Shown: positions 41,392-53,514, numbered from the stretch's first letter. The stretch is DNA of 64,000 bases from Prevotella sp. E13-27 (GCF_023217965.1 NZ_JALPSC010000002.1:1426001-1490000); one strand, 5' to 3'. The notes: generated from the letters alone by a model not told the origin. Numbers and translations are program-made.

Positions 41392-43881
41392 TTATCTCAG
41401 TGTACTCAACAACTGCTCCAGGCTCATCTCGTCCTGAATAAGAACCTCGCGTGGCTTGCTGCCATGAGCCGCGCCCACGATGCCTGCTTTCTCAAGAAGA
41501 TCCATCAGGCGACCGGCACGGTTGTAACCAATAGAGAACTTACGCTGGATAAGACTCGTAGAACCACTGCCACTCTGAACAATGAGACGGGCAGCGTCTT
41601 CAAACATTGGGTCAAGATGAGAAAGATCTACATCCGACGCGCCTCCGCCAAAGTCATCACCACCTTCAACAGCTGGCTCTGGCAACTCAAATGGTGCTAC
41701 ATAGCCCTGCTGTTCAGCAATGAAGTTGTTAATATCCACCACCTCAGGAGTATCGACAAAGGCACACTGTACACGTATGGGGTCATTGCCTTGCAGATAG
41801 AGCATATCACCACGGCCAATGAGCTGCTGAGCACCCATACGGTCGAGAATGGTCTTCGAGTCAATGCCCTGAGACACCTTGAAGGCGATACGTGCAGGGA
41901 AGTTTGCCTTGATGGTACCAGTGATGATGTTTGTAGTAGGACGCTGAGTAGCAATAATCATGTGAATACCTACGGCACGAGCCTTCTGGGCGATACGGGC
42001 GATAGGAAGCTCTATCTCTTTGCCAGCAGTCATGATTAGGTCACCATACTCATCGATTACCACAACTATGTATGGCATGTACTTATGTCCCTTCTCAGGA
42101 TTCAGCTTACGAGCGATGAACTTACGGTTGTAGTCCTTAATGTTACGCTCACCGGCAGCCATAAGCAGTTCATAGCGGGCATCCATCTCAACACAGAGGC
42201 TCTGCAGGGTGCGCACCACCTTTGAAGTATCAGTGATGATAGGGCTGTCAGCCTCATCGGGAAGGGCTGCAAGGAAGTGCTTGTCCAGATTCTTGTAAAC
42301 AGAGAACTCAACCATCTTAGGGTCAACGAGCACAATCTTCATCTCAGCAGGATGCTTCTTATAAAGCAGAGAGGTAAGGATGGCATTCAAGCCTACAGAC
42401 TTACCCTGACCTGTAGCACCTGCGACAAGAAGGTGAGGAGCCTTTGCGAGGTCGAACATGAATACTTCGTTAGTGATGGTCTTACCCATGGCGCAGGGAA
42501 GTTCCATGGTTGTCTCCTGGAATTTCTTTGAGTTGAGCACCGACTCCATAGACACTATGTTTGCCTTGGCGTTTGGCACCTCAATACCAATGGTGCCCTT
42601 GCCTGGGATAGGAGCAATGATACGAATGCCGAGTGCCTTCAAGCTCAAGGCAATATCGTCCTCAAGGTTGCGAATCTTAGAGATTCTCACGCCCTGAGCA
42701 GGGGTAATCTCATAAAGAGTGATGGTAGGACCTACAGTAGCCTTGATGCTGCTGATGTCGATGCCAAAGTTACTAAGCACCTCAACGATGCGGTTCTTAT
42801 TGGCATTCTGCTCATCCATGTCGATTGACGGCTTTCCATCAGTATCGTAGGTCTTAAGAAGGTCAAGTGTGGGATAACGATAGAACTCAAGGTCACGCTT
42901 TGGGTCATAGGGCTCGAGATTCTCTTCAACGACAGCCACAGTATTGCTACCATCGGCAGTCTCTTCGCTACCTGCCACTTCGATGTCCATACCCATATCG
43001 TCAGATTCCTTGCCTGTGAGGGTCTGCTCAGCCTTATCAGCCACCTGCTGATAGACATCCAACTCTACCGTGTTGCCATTGTTCTCTTCCTCGCCTTCAG
43101 TCTCGTTATTCTTGAAATCATCAAACTCGACAACCTTTGGTTCCGGGTCTGTGAACATATCATCGTTAGTCTGCAACTGGCGCTCATAGCTATCCTCAGG
43201 TGCAACCTCTTCCTTAGAAGTATCAACGATGTTGAACTTAATCTTGTCAATCAGTCTCGATGGGTTAAGCGCCTTTCTTATCAGATTGATGGTCTCAGTA
43301 CTCACATAGATGAGGAATGCCAAAGCCACCAATGCGAGTATTGCCACCAAGCCAGGAGTACCCACATAGCCCTCAATGGTATTGGACATAGTGAAGCCAT
43401 GATCGCCACCAGGATTGAAATGGCTGCCTTCAAACAGCGGTGCAAGGAAACGAGCAAAAGCTATCGAAGTCCATATCATCATCACAGACATGGTGAAGAA
43501 CCACTTCCAGAGATTCACCCTGTAGGCTTTCATCAAGTAAAGCGAAACGATAAACATGAACGCTGGAATGAAGAATGCTGGAACGCCAAAGCACTGCTTC
43601 ACAAAGAAATAAGCGATGTAGGCTCCAAGCGAACCGCAAGAATTCCCAAACTTACGATCCTCGTTGCTCATCTCACCGTCCCTAAGATTCTCTATCAGGC
43701 TTTGATCAGCATCACCTGTGACAAAGAACGAAATGAAAGAAAGAATGAAATAGAACGCTACAACAAACAATAGCAGTCCAATAAAGAAGTTTATTCTCTC
43801 ATTATGAAATATGTTGACGAATCCTAAAGATTCGGCGAATGAAGGCTTAGTTTCAGTCTTTTTTAAGGTCTTTCTTGCCAT
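41392..43881 (-). CDS. ftsK: DNA translocase FtsK/SpoIIIE
   Basis: 829-aa septal DNA pump. Four transmembrane segments in residues about 25-200 are followed by an acidic linker and an alpha/beta/gamma motor: Walker [16 protein letters not shown], Walker [31 protein letters not shown], and a C-terminal winged-helix gamma domain ([20 protein letters not shown]). Start at the ATG at 43881 (MARKTLKK); the longer upstream frame runs through the promoter. Full length for the phylum. Confidence 0.96.
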   Translation of the reverse strand: MARKTLKKTETKPSFAESLGFVNIFHNERINFFIGLLLFVVAFYFILSFISFFVTGDADQSLIENLRDGEMSNEDRKFGNSCGSLGAYIAYFFVKQCFGVPAFFIPAFMFIVSLYLMKAYRVNLWKWFFTMSVMMIWTSIAFARFLAPLFEGSHFNPGGDHGFTMSNTIEGYVGTPGLVAILALVALAFLIYVSTETINLIRKALNPSRLIDKIKFNIVDTSKEEVAPEDSYERQLQTNDDMFTDPEPKVVEFDDFKNNETEGEEENNGNTVELDVYQQVADKAEQTLTGKESDDMGMDIEVAGSEETADGSNTVAVVEENLEPYDPKRDLEFYRYPTLDLLKTYDTDGKPSIDMDEQNANKNRIVEVLSNFGIDISSIKATVGPTITLYEITPAQGVRISKIRNLEDDIALSLKALGIRIIAPIPGKGTIGIEVPNAKANIVSMESVLNSKKFQETTMELPCAMGKTITNEVFMFDLAKAPHLLVAGATGQGKSVGLNAILTSLLYKKHPAEMKIVLVDPKMVEFSVYKNLDKHFLAALPDEADSPIITDTSKVVRTLQSLCVEMDARYELLMAAGERNIKDYNRKFIARKLNPEKGHKYMPYIVVVIDEYGDLIMTAGKEIELPIARIAQKARAVGIHMIIATQRPTTNIITGTIKANFPARIAFKVSQGIDSKTILDRMGAQQLIGRGDMLYLQGNDPIRVQCAFVDTPEVVDINNFIAEQQGYVAPFELPEPAVEGGDDFGGGASDVDLSHLDPMFEDAARLIVQSGSGSTSLIQRKFSIGYNRAGRLMDLLEKAGIVGAAHGSKPREVLIQDEMSLEQLLSTLR

Positions 43882-43910
43882 GAATATATACCAATTATTT
43901 TTTTCATGTG

Positions 43911-43918
43911 CAAAATTA
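43911..43918 (-). promoter_or_regulatory. -7 element upstream of ftsK
   Basis: TAATTTTG on the minus strand, 29 nt before the ftsK ATG, back to back with the valS promoter. Confidence 0.55.
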
Positions 43919-43962
43919 GTAATAAAAAATGAATTGAGCACACACGTTATCGTTTTTTTTTG

Positions 43963-43970
43963 TAATTTTG
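43963..43970 (+). promoter_or_regulatory. -7 element upstream of valS
   Basis: TAATTTTG, 32 nt before the valS ATG at 44003. Confidence 0.55.
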
Positions 43971-44002
43971 CACGCTGTAAAAAAGCATATAATAAAACAA
44001 AC

Positions 44003-46711
44003 ATGGAAATTGCTAGCAAATACGACCCAAAAGAGGTCGAAGGTAAATGGTATCAGTATTGGCTTGACAACAAGCTGTTTTCAAGCAAGCCCGATGGTCG
44101 TCAACCATACACCATCGTCATTCCCCCGCCAAACGTGACGGGTGTGCTACACATGGGCCACATGCTGAACAACACTATTCAGGATATTCTTGTACGCCGT
44201 GCCCGCATGGAAGGCAAAAATGCATGCTGGGTTCCTGGCACTGACCACGCTTCTATTGCCACAGAGGCAAAGGTTGTGAAGAAACTTGCTGCTGAAGGCA
44301 TCAAAAAGCACGACCTCACTCGTGAGCAGTTCCTCAAGCACGCTTGGGACTGGACTGACGAGCACGGAGGCATCATCCTCAAGCAGCTGCGCCGTCTTGG
44401 TGCTTCATGCGACTGGGACCGTACTGCATTCACTATGGACGAGAAGCGTTCTAAGAGTGTAATCAAGGTTTTTGTTGACCTCTACCGTAAGGGTTACATC
44501 TATCGCGGTCTGAGAATGGTAAACTGGGACCCGAAGGCTCTCACAGCGCTAAGCGACGAAGAAGTAGTTTACAAAGAAGAGCAGTCAAAGCTCTATTACC
44601 TGAAATATTATGTGGCTGATTCTGAGGCCGTAACTTCTGAAGGCGAAGGCAACGTTATCCACAAGGACGAGAAGGGCTACTATGCCGTTGTTGCCACAAC
44701 CCGTCCTGAGACCATCATGGGTGATACCGCAATGTGTATCAACCCTAAAGACCCGAAGAACCAGTGGCTGCGCGGCAAGAAGGTCATCGTGCCTTTGGTG
44801 AACCGCGTGATTCCTGTAATAGAAGACCGCTATGTAGAGATAGAGTTCGGTACAGGCTGTCTGAAGGTTACTCCTGCCCACGACAAGAACGATAACATGT
44901 TGGGCAAGACTCATAATCTTGAGACTATCGACATATTCAATGCTGACGGAACTATCAGTAACGAGTCAACACTCTATGTTGGAATGGACCGTTTCGAATG
45001 CCGCAAGCAGATAGCAAAAGACCTTGAGGCAGCAGGACTGATGGAGAAGATTGAGGACTACACCAACAAGGTGGGCTACTCTGAGCGCAACCCAGACACA
45101 GCTATTGAGCCACGTCTCTCGCTTCAGTGGTTCCTCAAGATGCAACACTTCGCTGACATCGCCCTTCCTCCAGTGCTCAACGGTGAGATGCACTTCTATC
45201 CGCAGAAGTACGTAAACACCTACAAGAACTGGCTTGAGAACATTCAGGACTGGTGCATAAGCCGTCAGTTGTGGTGGGGTCATCGCATTCCGGCATACTA
45301 CTATGCTGAAGAGAAGTTTGTAGTGGCTGAGACAGCAGAGGAAGCACTCGAACTGGCTCGCAAGGAGAGCGGCAACGCCAACCTTCAGATGAGCGACCTG
45401 AAGCAGGATGAGGACGCACTCGACACATGGTTCTCTTCATGGCTATGGCCTGTTTCGCTGTTCGACGGAATTAACAACCCCGGCAACGAAGAGATTAGCT
45501 ACTACTACCCCACCTCAGACCTCGTGACTGGTCCAGATATCATTTTCTTCTGGGTGGCACGTATGATTATGGCTGGTGAGGAGTATATGGGTAAGTTCCC
45601 ATTCAAGAATGTATATTTCACTGGCATCGTGCGCGATAAGCTCGGACGCAAGATGTCGAAGTCATTAGGCAACTCACCTGACCCCATTGAGCTTATCGAG
45701 AAGTTCGGTGCCGACGGTGTTCGTATGGGCATGATGCTTTCTGCACCCGCTGGCAACGATATCCTCTTCGATGAAGCACTCTGCGAGCAGGGACGTAACT
45801 TCAACAACAAAATATGGAACGCCTTCCGACTGGTAAAGGGTTGGCAGGTGGCTGACGATGACTCATGTGATAACACAGAGGCAGCCAAGATTGCAATCGC
45901 ATGGTTTGACGCAAAACTGCGCCAGGCAAATGCTGAGATGGAAGACCACTTTGCAAAGTATCGCATCAGCGATGCCCTTATGACGGTATATAAGTTGTTC
46001 TGGGATGAGTTCTCTTCTTGGTATCTTGAGATGGTGAAGCCCGCATATGTTGACGGAAAGGCTCAGCCTGTTTCTCGTACTACATACGAAGCAACACTTC
46101 GTTTCTTCGAGACTCTGCTGAAGATGCTCCATCCGTTCATGCCTTTCATCACCGAAGAGTTGTGGCAGGCAATCTACAAACGTAAGGATGGCGAGAGCAT
46201 CATGCGCGACAGCCTTGTGATGAGTGCTCCAACTGCCGATGATGACAAGCTCGCTCAAGACATCGAGTTGGTGAAGCAGGTTGTATCAGGTGTTCGCACA
46301 GTACGCTCATCAAAGAACATCGCTCCCAAGGAAAAGCTTGCTCTGCAGGTTATTGGAGAGAACAAGTTCGAGTCATACAACGACGTAATCCTTAAGATGG
46401 CAAACCTCAGCAGCATCGATGTTGTTGAAAGCAAGGATGCCACAGCAAGTGCTTTCATGGTGGGTACAGACGAGTTTGCAGTACCCCTTGGCAACATGAT
46501 TGACGCAGAGGAGGAGATAAAGAAGATGGAAGCTCAGATAGAGCACCTCGAAGGATTCCTCGCTTCAGTCAAGAAGAAGCTCTCCAACGAACGCTTTGTA
46601 CAGAATGCTCCTGAAGCCGTTGTTGCAATGGAACGCAAGAAACAGGCTGATGCAGAAGAAAAGATTGCCACCTTGGTAGAATCAATTAAAGCATTAAAAA
46701 ATAGCAAGTAA
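44003..46711 (+). CDS. valS: Valyl-tRNA synthetase
   Basis: 902-aa class I aminoacyl-tRNA synthetase. [14 protein letters not shown] holds the HIGH-type signature, the editing CP1 domain carries [26 protein letters not shown] is the KMSKS loop, and an anticodon domain and a C-terminal coiled coil end the chain. Start at [16 protein letters not shown]; the frame is open further upstream but through the promoter. Three bases separate it from the transporter gene. Confidence 0.98.
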   Translation: MEIASKYDPKEVEGKWYQYWLDNKLFSSKPDGRQPYTIVIPPPNVTGVLHMGHMLNNTIQDILVRRARMEGKNACWVPGTDHASIATEAKVVKKLAAEGIKKHDLTREQFLKHAWDWTDEHGGIILKQLRRLGASCDWDRTAFTMDEKRSKSVIKVFVDLYRKGYIYRGLRMVNWDPKALTALSDEEVVYKEEQSKLYYLKYYVADSEAVTSEGEGNVIHKDEKGYYAVVATTRPETIMGDTAMCINPKDPKNQWLRGKKVIVPLVNRVIPVIEDRYVEIEFGTGCLKVTPAHDKNDNMLGKTHNLETIDIFNADGTISNESTLYVGMDRFECRKQIAKDLEAAGLMEKIEDYTNKVGYSERNPDTAIEPRLSLQWFLKMQHFADIALPPVLNGEMHFYPQKYVNTYKNWLENIQDWCISRQLWWGHRIPAYYYAEEKFVVAETAEEALELARKESGNANLQMSDLKQDEDALDTWFSSWLWPVSLFDGINNPGNEEISYYYPTSDLVTGPDIIFFWVARMIMAGEEYMGKFPFKNVYFTGIVRDKLGRKMSKSLGNSPDPIELIEKFGADGVRMGMMLSAPAGNDILFDEALCEQGRNFNNKIWNAFRLVKGWQVADDDSCDNTEAAKIAIAWFDAKLRQANAEMEDHFAKYRISDALMTVYKLFWDEFSSWYLEMVKPAYVDGKAQPVSRTTYEATLRFFETLLKMLHPFMPFITEELWQAIYKRKDGESIMRDSLVMSAPTADDDKLAQDIELVKQVVSGVRTVRSSKNIAPKEKLALQVIGENKFESYNDVILKMANLSSIDVVESKDATASAFMVGTDEFAVPLGNMIDAEEEIKKMEAQIEHLEGFLASVKKKLSNERFVQNAPEAVVAMERKKQADAEEKIATLVESIKALKNSK

Positions 46712-46713
46712 AT

Positions 46714-48405
46714 ATGGAATGGTTAGTTAATCTATTCACTAATACTGAATCGGTAGCCCACATTGCATTGCTCTATGCAGTAGTGATTGCAGTAGGTGTC
46801 TATCTTGGCAAGATCAAGATTGGAGGTATTTCCCTTGGAGTGACCTTCGTCCTGTTTGCTGGCATTGTAGCAGGTCATATCGGATTCACAGCCCCTACCC
46901 CAATACTTACCTTCGTACAGGATTTCGGACTTATCCTCTTTGTGTTCATGATCGGTTTGCAGGTAGGTCCTGGCTTCTTTGAAAGCTTTGGAACGGCAGG
47001 CATCAAGCTTAACGGACTTGCAGCCTCAGCCATACTGCTTAACATAATTGTGATGTTCGCTTGCTACTTCATATTCTTTGACACAACGAACATTGCAAAC
47101 CTCCCCATGATGGTAGGTACGCTCTATGGCGCTGTAACGAACACACCTGGTCTCGGTGCTGCAAACGAAGCACTTAGCTCCATGAGCAATATCTTCAATG
47201 GCAGTGTGCCTCAGATTGCATCAGCTTACGCTTGTGCATATCCTCTTGGTGTCGTTGGTATCATCGGTGCAACAATTCTCGTACGCTTCCTCTGTAAGAT
47301 TAAACTTGAAGAAGAAGAAGAGAAACTGAATGAGACGGAAAGCGGCAAAGCCAACAAGAAGCCTTACAAGATGCACCTTGAGGTATCGAACAAGTATCTT
47401 GAGGGCAAGACGCTATTACAGGTTCACGACTTCCTGAATCGCGACTTTGTTGTATCACGTCTCGTACACAACGGAGAGCTTTGCATCCCTAACCGAAACA
47501 CATTATTTCATTTAGGCGACCAGATGCTCATCGTTTGTGCAGAAGCAGACCAGGAGGCTATTACTGCCTTCATCGGTCCAAAACTCGACATCGACTTTGA
47601 GCAGCAAGACCAGCCACTCGTTTCGAAGCGTATTCTCGTAACCAATCCGGAAATCAACGGAAAGACACTGGCTTCGATGCATTTCTCAAGCGTACATGGT
47701 GTCAACGTTACCCGCGTAACTCGTCACGGAATGGATATCTTCGCTTCAGCCTCACTGCCACTGCAGGTAGGCGACCGTGTGATGGTTGTTGGTCCAGAGG
47801 ATGCTGTTGACCGCGTAGCGAAGAAGATGGGTAACTCAGTGAAACGTCTCGACCACCCTAACATCGCTACTATTTTCGTAGGAATAATCCTGGGTCTCAT
47901 CTTCGGCTCACTGCCTTTGGCAATTCCTGGAATGCCTGTACCAATAAAGCTCGGTCTCGCAGGTGGTCCGCTCATCATAGCAATCCTAATTGGTCGCTAT
48001 GGTTACAAGATTCATCTCGTGACTTATACTTCTACATCAGCAAACATGATGCTACGCGAAATAGGACTTGTACTATTCCTTGCATCAGTAGGTATCAAGG
48101 CCGGTGCTTCGTTCTTCTCGACAGTGGTAGAAGGTGACGGACTGCTCTATGTGCTGACTGGTTTCCTTATTACTATTATACCTATATTAATAATAGGTCC
48201 GATAGCACGTCTGAAGTTCAAGTTCAATTACTTCACAATAGCAGGTATGCTTGCCGGTACATATACCGATCCCCCCGCACTTGCCTATGCTAACAGCATA
48301 TGCACGAAGGAAGCTCCTGCTGTAGGATACTCTACTGTATATCCTCTCGCAATGTTCCTCCGCATATTTACAGCACAGCTCATTGTATTGTTCTGTTGCG
48401 GTTGA
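46714..48405 (+). CDS. AspT/YidE-type putative transporter with two RCK_C domains
   Basis: 563-aa inner-membrane protein with two homologous halves of five to six helices (AspT/YidE_YbjL duplication; [22 protein letters not shown] in the first, [14 protein letters not shown] in the second). They are separated by a cytoplasmic loop with two TrkA_C/RCK_C domains ([20 protein letters not shown] and [18 protein letters not shown]). Relatives exchange aspartate/alanine or have unknown substrate. Immediately follows valS. Confidence 0.9.
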   Translation: MEWLVNLFTNTESVAHIALLYAVVIAVGVYLGKIKIGGISLGVTFVLFAGIVAGHIGFTAPTPILTFVQDFGLILFVFMIGLQVGPGFFESFGTAGIKLNGLAASAILLNIIVMFACYFIFFDTTNIANLPMMVGTLYGAVTNTPGLGAANEALSSMSNIFNGSVPQIASAYACAYPLGVVGIIGATILVRFLCKIKLEEEEEKLNETESGKANKKPYKMHLEVSNKYLEGKTLLQVHDFLNRDFVVSRLVHNGELCIPNRNTLFHLGDQMLIVCAEADQEAITAFIGPKLDIDFEQQDQPLVSKRILVTNPEINGKTLASMHFSSVHGVNVTRVTRHGMDIFASASLPLQVGDRVMVVGPEDAVDRVAKKMGNSVKRLDHPNIATIFVGIILGLIFGSLPLAIPGMPVPIKLGLAGGPLIIAILIGRYGYKIHLVTYTSTSANMMLREIGLVLFLASVGIKAGASFFSTVVEGDGLLYVLTGFLITIIPILIIGPIARLKFKFNYFTIAGMLAGTYTDPPALAYANSICTKEAPAVGYSTVYPLAMFLRIFTAQLIVLFCCG

Positions 48406-48417
48406 CATAATATAATT

Positions 48418-48460
48418 ATGGTGGTTAGGTTCTCCAAAATGAGAACTAACCACCATCTTT
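48418..48460 (+). terminator. Terminator-like hairpin after the transporter gene
   Basis: Long stem ATGGTGGTTAGGTTCTC with GAGAACTAACCACCAT (one mismatch), loop of 6 nt, weak T-rich tail. Confidence 0.7.
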
Positions 48461-48516
48461 GCTTATAAAACAGATAACAACTAAAAGCCAATATAACTAT
48501 AACCAATACAAACGAA

Positions 48517-49539
48517 ATGAACAAAGTCAGAATTCTGTTAGGCTCTTTACTAGTTTCAGCCTCACTGACATCACTTGCTCAAGGTTCGAAGAGCATCGTT
48601 ATAAGCGAAGTGCTCACGAACAACACAGCCAGCATTCAGGATTCTTACGGCAACAGACATGCTTGGGTAGAACTTGCCAACACATCGTTCTCACAACACA
48701 ACGTTCGTGGCATGTTTCTAACCACAGACCGCTCTGTGCTTGACAAGAAAATGAGTGTTCCTGAAAGAATCAAGCGCATGTCAATCATCCCCAATGGCGA
48801 AGACAGAACAAACATGGGGGCGCGAAAACATCTTATCATCCTATGTAACGCTTCACCAACAGAAGGCAAGTTAAGCCTTGCGCTACCCGTACCTACCGAC
48901 AAGCCTGTTTGGATAGCTCTATATAACGGCAATGCTACGGAGCTCATAGACTCCGTAACGGTGCCCATCCTTAACACAAACGAGAGCTATGCTCGCGTAA
49001 ATGGGTGTTGGGCAGTTAAAAGTCCTGAGAATGTAACTCCTGGCATAGAGAACTACATTGAAGCCAACGAAAGCAAGATAGCAAAGTTCAAACGCGAAGA
49101 CCCACACGGTTTTGCCATGAGCATCATGGCAATGGGAATAGTATTCCTCTGCCTGGCTCTACTTTGGATATTCTTCACAATTTTCGGTCTTGCTGCAAGA
49201 CACATGGAGACTGCTAAGAAAGTTGCTCACAAGCAGCCTATCAAACCCATAACGCAAACTGTAGAGAAGACCATTGAGATAGCCCACACTACAGGAAACA
49301 TCCTTCAGGACGGTTTCAAGATGAAAGGCAAGGACATTGAAGTGTACATGGCAGTCATAGGAATGGCTCTCAGACAATATGAAGAAGATGTACACGATAT
49401 AGAGAGTGGCGTCATCACCATCAAGCCCAAAGACACTAACTGGGACGATGAATACAGCCAGATGACACAACTCCACGAACCGTTTGCTCCAACAAGCCAC
49501 GATTATTCAAGAATTCCAACTACACCAGAACTTTTCTAA
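48517..49539 (+). CDS. OadG-like subunit with an N-terminal lamin-tail domain
   Basis: 340 aa: signal peptide (1-22); a lamin-tail-like domain (about 25-180; IVISEVLTNNTASIQDSYGN, HAWVELANTS); one transmembrane helix (about 195-225, AMGIVFLCLALLWIFFTIF) with the OadG_gamma look; and a cytoplasmic tail. OadG anchors and assembles sodium-pumping decarboxylases. The extracytoplasmic domain is much larger than in enterobacterial OadG. First of three genes (carrier and beta subunit follow). Confidence 0.85.
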   Translation: MNKVRILLGSLLVSASLTSLAQGSKSIVISEVLTNNTASIQDSYGNRHAWVELANTSFSQHNVRGMFLTTDRSVLDKKMSVPERIKRMSIIPNGEDRTNMGARKHLIILCNASPTEGKLSLALPVPTDKPVWIALYNGNATELIDSVTVPILNTNESYARVNGCWAVKSPENVTPGIENYIEANESKIAKFKREDPHGFAMSIMAMGIVFLCLALLWIFFTIFGLAARHMETAKKVAHKQPIKPITQTVEKTIEIAHTTGNILQDGFKMKGKDIEVYMAVIGMALRQYEEDVHDIESGVITIKPKDTNWDDEYSQMTQLHEPFAPTSHDYSRIPTTPELF

Positions 49540-49553
49540 TAACAAATAAGACT

Positions 49554-50033
49554 ATGAACAAATATCAATATAAAGTACAAGGCGTTGACTATGAAGTCGA
49601 AATCGCCGAGGTTGAAGGTAACATCGCCAAAGTCAACGTAAACGGAATACCCTTCGAGGTTGAGCTACAGAAGCCTATCAATGCGTTCAAGCGTCCTACA
49701 GGTAATACTGTCAAGATTGAACAGCCAAAGCAGACCACTCAGCAATCGACAAGTCAGCAGTCAACAACACAGCAGGTTGTAACAACGCAGCAGGCTGCTA
49801 CAACGGAAGCTCCAGGAAATGGCAATCAAATCAAAGCTCCACTTCCCGGCACTATCACGGACATTAAAGTTGCCATAGGCCAGCAGGTAAACATTGGTGA
49901 CACTGTTCTTGTACTTGAGGCAATGAAGATGCAGAACAACATTGAAGCAGAATATTCTGGTACAGTAACCTCAATATCAGTGAAGACTGGAGAAACTGTG
50001 AAAGAAGGCCAAGTGATGTTGGTGATTGGATAG
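49554..50033 (+). CDS. Biotin carboxyl carrier protein of sodium-pump decarboxylase
   Basis: 159 aa: N-terminal domain, a Q/T-rich flexible linker (about 58-85), and a biotinyl domain ending with VLEAMKMQNNIEAEYSG, whose AMKM lysine carries biotin. It carries the carboxyl group between carboxyltransferase and the membrane beta subunit. Sits between oadG-like and oadB genes. Confidence 0.93.
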   Translation: MNKYQYKVQGVDYEVEIAEVEGNIAKVNVNGIPFEVELQKPINAFKRPTGNTVKIEQPKQTTQQSTSQQSTTQQVVTTQQAATTEAPGNGNQIKAPLPGTITDIKVAIGQQVNIGDTVLVLEAMKMQNNIEAEYSGTVTSISVKTGETVKEGQVMLVIG

Positions 50034-50075
50034 TACAATAGTGAGTTTTATATCACGCGTAATTCATTATCGTTT

Positions 50076-51227
50076 ATGTTTGAATTCATTATACAAAACC
50101 TCAACGAGTTTCTTACCTACACCGGCTTTGCTAATGCCGAAGTAGGCAATATTATAATGATAGCAGTAGGTGCTCTGTTCATCTATCTTGCCATAAAGAA
50201 AGATTTCGAGCCCCTACTGCTCGTGCCAATAGGTCTTGGCATCATTCTTGGTAACATTCCGTTTCGTGCAGATGCGGGACTCGAGATAGGTATCTACGAG
50301 GACAACTCCGTACTTAACATCTTCTATCAGGGTGTGCGTCAAGGATGGTATCCACCACTCATCTTCCTCGGAATAGGAGCGATGACAGACTTTACTGCCC
50401 TACTGGCAAACCCTAAGCTGATGCTCATAGGTGCAGCAGCTCAGTTCGGAATTTTCGGGGCCTATATGCTTGCTCTGTTATTTGGGTTCGAGCCTAATCA
50501 GGCAGCGGGCATTGCCATCATCGGTGGTGCTGATGGTCCTACAGCCATCTTCCTGTCATCGAAGCTATCACCCAACCTCATGGGTGCCATAGCAGTATGC
50601 GCATACAGCTACATGGCTCTTGTTCCCCTAATTCAACCTCCATTGATGCGTCTGCTCACTACTGAAAAGGAACGGACAATAAAGATGAAGGCAAGCCGTG
50701 AGGTAAGCCAGAAGGAACGTATTCTCTTCCCCATCATCGGTCTGTTGCTCACCACCTTCATCGTTCCGTCAGGTCTGCCCTTGCTCGGCATGTTATTCTT
50801 CGGCAATCTTTTGAAAGAAAGCGGCAAGACCACACGTCTGGCAAAGACTGCTGGCGCAGCCCTCAACGATATTGTCGTGATGTTGCTCGGTCTCACCGTT
50901 GGTTGCTCTACCCAGGCATCTGAGTTCCTTACTCTCAACACCGTGTTTATCTTCGCTATCGGTGCTTTTGCATTTGCTGTGGCAACAGCAAGTGGCGTAT
51001 GCTTTGTGAAGTTGATGAATCTATTCTTGCCAAAAGACGAGAAGATTAACCCTCTGATTGGTAATGCAGGTGTAAGTGCTGTTCCTATGGCTGCACGCAT
51101 ATCAAATAACCTCGGTCAAGAGTACGACCGTCACAACTTCCTGCTCATGCATGCCATGGGTCCGAATGTTGCAGGTGTCATTGGCTCTGCTGTTGCTGCA
51201 GGTGCCATACTCGGATTCCTTTCGTAA
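50076..51227 (+). CDS. oadB: Sodium ion-translocating decarboxylase beta subunit
   Basis: 383-aa multi-pass membrane protein; the signatures GGADGPTAIFLSSKL and NAGVSAVPMAARISNN are those of OadB/MmdB/GcdB, which decarboxylate carboxybiotin and export sodium. Full length. The carboxyltransferase (alpha) subunit that fixes substrate identity (oxaloacetate or methylmalonyl-CoA) is not in the window. Confidence 0.95.
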   Translation: MFEFIIQNLNEFLTYTGFANAEVGNIIMIAVGALFIYLAIKKDFEPLLLVPIGLGIILGNIPFRADAGLEIGIYEDNSVLNIFYQGVRQGWYPPLIFLGIGAMTDFTALLANPKLMLIGAAAQFGIFGAYMLALLFGFEPNQAAGIAIIGGADGPTAIFLSSKLSPNLMGAIAVCAYSYMALVPLIQPPLMRLLTTEKERTIKMKASREVSQKERILFPIIGLLLTTFIVPSGLPLLGMLFFGNLLKESGKTTRLAKTAGAALNDIVVMLLGLTVGCSTQASEFLTLNTVFIFAIGAFAFAVATASGVCFVKLMNLFLPKDEKINPLIGNAGVSAVPMAARISNNLGQEYDRHNFLLMHAMGPNVAGVIGSAVAAGAILGFLS

Positions 51228-51256
51228 TATTACAGAAACGAAAAAAAATAAAAACT

Positions 51257-51760
51257 ATGACAGGAACGGCAGATTACTTATTGAGCATCTTCGTAGCAGC
51301 TTTGCTTGGAGGAGCCATCGGTTTTGAACGTGAATATCGTTCGAAGGAAGCTGGATTCCGTACCCACTTTCTTGTAGGACTTGGGAGTGCACTTTTTATG
51401 ATACTCTCAATGCATGGATTTGATAGCTTCGTGGCTCAACCAGGAGTAATCATTCAGCGCGACCCGGCCCGTATGGCTGCACAGGTGGTTAGCGGAATCG
51501 GTTTTATTGGTGCCGGATGTATCATTTTCCAAAAGAATGCAGTAAAGGGGCTTACCACGGCGGCAGGCCTGTGGGTAACGTCAGCCATAGGCATGACAGC
51601 CGCCACAGGCATGTATACTGTTGCTGCCGCCTCAACGGCGATGGTTATTGTGTGCCTTGAGGCGATGAATTTCATTCATCACCATATTTTTAAGCATACG
51701 CCACACGAAAGTTATGATGCGGATGAGAATTCTGACAGCAGCACAGAACAATCTAAATAG
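51257..51760 (+). CDS. MgtC/SapB family membrane protein
   Basis: 167 aa with five hydrophobic segments and the family motifs LGGAIGFEREYRSKEAGFRTH and GIGFIGAGCIIF. Relatives affect magnesium homeostasis or membrane ATPases. The C-terminal 20 residues are acidic. Convergent with recN; no clear terminator in the 95-bp gap. Confidence 0.9.
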   Translation: MTGTADYLLSIFVAALLGGAIGFEREYRSKEAGFRTHFLVGLGSALFMILSMHGFDSFVAQPGVIIQRDPARMAAQVVSGIGFIGAGCIIFQKNAVKGLTTAAGLWVTSAIGMTAATGMYTVAAASTAMVIVCLEAMNFIHHHIFKHTPHESYDADENSDSSTEQSK

Positions 51761-51855
51761 CCAACTGCACAGTCTGACAATGATATAAAACGATACTAAG
51801 AATCTGTAGAACATAGAACTTCAAGTAAGAGTTTTAATCTAAAAAACCACAACTA

Positions 51856-53514
51856 TCACAGTCGCAATAGTTGACGTGCATTGGCTATAGCTGCATCGCT
51901 GACATCACTGCCACTGAGCATCTGTGCAATCTCAGTGACACGTTCGTCTGACGAGAGTTTCTGCATATGACTGACGGTGCCATTAGCCGTTTCCTCCTTA
52001 TACACCTTATAGTGATGGGCCCCAAGGGCTGCTATCTGTGGCAGATGAGTTATGCTTATTACCTGTCGGTCTTGCTGTCCCATTTCATGCATTATCTGTG
52101 CCATCTGCTCAGCAATTTTTCCACTGACACCGGTGTCTATCTCATCGAATATTATTGTCGGCAGTTTCACCGCACCGCTAATCATCGCTTTCAGGGCTAA
52201 CATAACGCGTGCTATCTCGCCACCCGATGCCACCTGGGAAACAGGCTGAAGTACTGTCGAAGTATTGGCACTGAAGAGGAACGACACCTTATCCTGTCCG
52301 TTACGGCCAAGCTGCTCTTTCGTCAAAGCCACCTCGAAGCGAACATTCGGCATTCCAAGGGGTACAAGTCGTTCACGCATCTGTTTCTCCACTTCACGAG
52401 CAGCTTTCACACGCTTTGAGGATAGTTTGTCAGCAAGCTGCTGACACTTATCCTGAAGTTCTGCGAGTTTCTTGCGTTGCTCTGCTATGTTCTCATCGCT
52501 GTTCTCGATGTTAGATAGTTTTTTCCCAATCTGTTCTTCTAACTCAAGAAGCTCTTCAACAGTCGTTACATGATATTTTTTCTGTAGCTCATAGATACGG
52601 TCAAGACGAGCATTCACAGCGTCAAGCTCTGCTGGGTCAAAGTCAACCTTTGACAGAAGGCTGTTCACCTCTGCAGCCACATCCTTCAGTTCAATATAAC
52701 AACTATTCACACGTTCTGCTAATTCTTCAGAAGATGCAAATACTCGTCCAATAGAATGAAGTGACGAAGTCGCATTACGAAGCAATGACAATGCCCCACC
52801 CTCTTCACCGTCGAAATAGTTTTCAGCATCGTAGAGAGCTTGTTTTATCTCTTCTGCGTGACTCATCGTCTCGCTTTGGTCTTCCAATTTCTGCTGCTCA
52901 CCTGCATTCAACTTAGCAGCAGACAACTCATCGTACTGGAACTGGAGGAAATCTGCTTCCCGACGGCTTTGTTCTATCTCTTTTTCAAGGGTTCTGAGAT
53001 TCTGTTCTGCCTCCTGATAAGCAGCATATGATTTCTGATAAGCCTCCAGGTCTGCTGAGTCACGAGCTATAATATCAACAACCTCAAGTTGAAAGTCCTG
53101 CTTATTTAACAGCAGATTCTGATGCTGCGAGTGTACATCTACCAAGCTCTCGCCAAGCTCCTTCATCAGCGACAATGCGACAGGAGTGTCGTTGATAAAA
53201 GCACGGCTCTTTCCAGAAGCAGTAAGCTCGCGTCTCAAAATAGTGTCTTCCGCATCCTGTTCAATGTCGTTCTGCACAAAGAAATCATCCATAGCATAGC
53301 GCGAGAGGTCGAAATGTGCCTCTATGACACACTTATCAGAACCAGCTTTTATGGCTTTGGAGTCAGCACGCTGTCCTAAAAGCAGACCTATTGCTCCAAG
53401 AATGATGCTTTTTCCAGCACCAGTCTCACCTGTGATAACAGAAAAGCCCTTGCAGAACTCTATGTCAAGTTCCTCAATGAGCGTATAGTTTTTAATATAT
53501 AAATGCTTTAACAT
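51856..53514 (-). CDS. recN: DNA repair protein RecN
   Basis: 552-aa SMC-like ATPase for double-strand break repair. Walker A TGETGAGKSIILGA (about 29-42), coiled coil (about 150-370) with a hinge-like middle, signature VASGGEIARVMLALK, Walker B PTIIFDEIDTGVSG, and ITHLPQIAALGAHHY. Full length. Last gene of the dnaN operon. Confidence 0.96.
   Translation of the reverse strand: MLKHLYIKNYTLIEELDIEFCKGFSVITGETGAGKSIILGAIGLLLGQRADSKAIKAGSDKCVIEAHFDLSRYAMDDFFVQNDIEQDAEDTILRRELTASGKSRAFINDTPVALSLMKELGESLVDVHSQHQNLLLNKQDFQLEVVDIIARDSADLEAYQKSYAAYQEAEQNLRTLEKEIEQSRREADFLQFQYDELSAAKLNAGEQQKLEDQSETMSHAEEIKQALYDAENYFDGEEGGALSLLRNATSSLHSIGRVFASSEELAERVNSCYIELKDVAAEVNSLLSKVDFDPAELDAVNARLDRIYELQKKYHVTTVEELLELEEQIGKKLSNIENSDENIAEQRKKLAELQDKCQQLADKLSSKRVKAAREVEKQMRERLVPLGMPNVRFEVALTKEQLGRNGQDKVSFLFSANTSTVLQPVSQVASGGEIARVMLALKAMISGAVKLPTIIFDEIDTGVSGKIAEQMAQIMHEMGQQDRQVISITHLPQIAALGAHHYKVYKEETANGTVSHMQKLSSDERVTEIAQMLSGSDVSDAAIANARQLLRL

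Noticed and set aside
43811..44002. N-terminal extension of valyl-tRNA synthetase
   Set aside because: It runs antisense to the ftsK start and through the divergent promoters.
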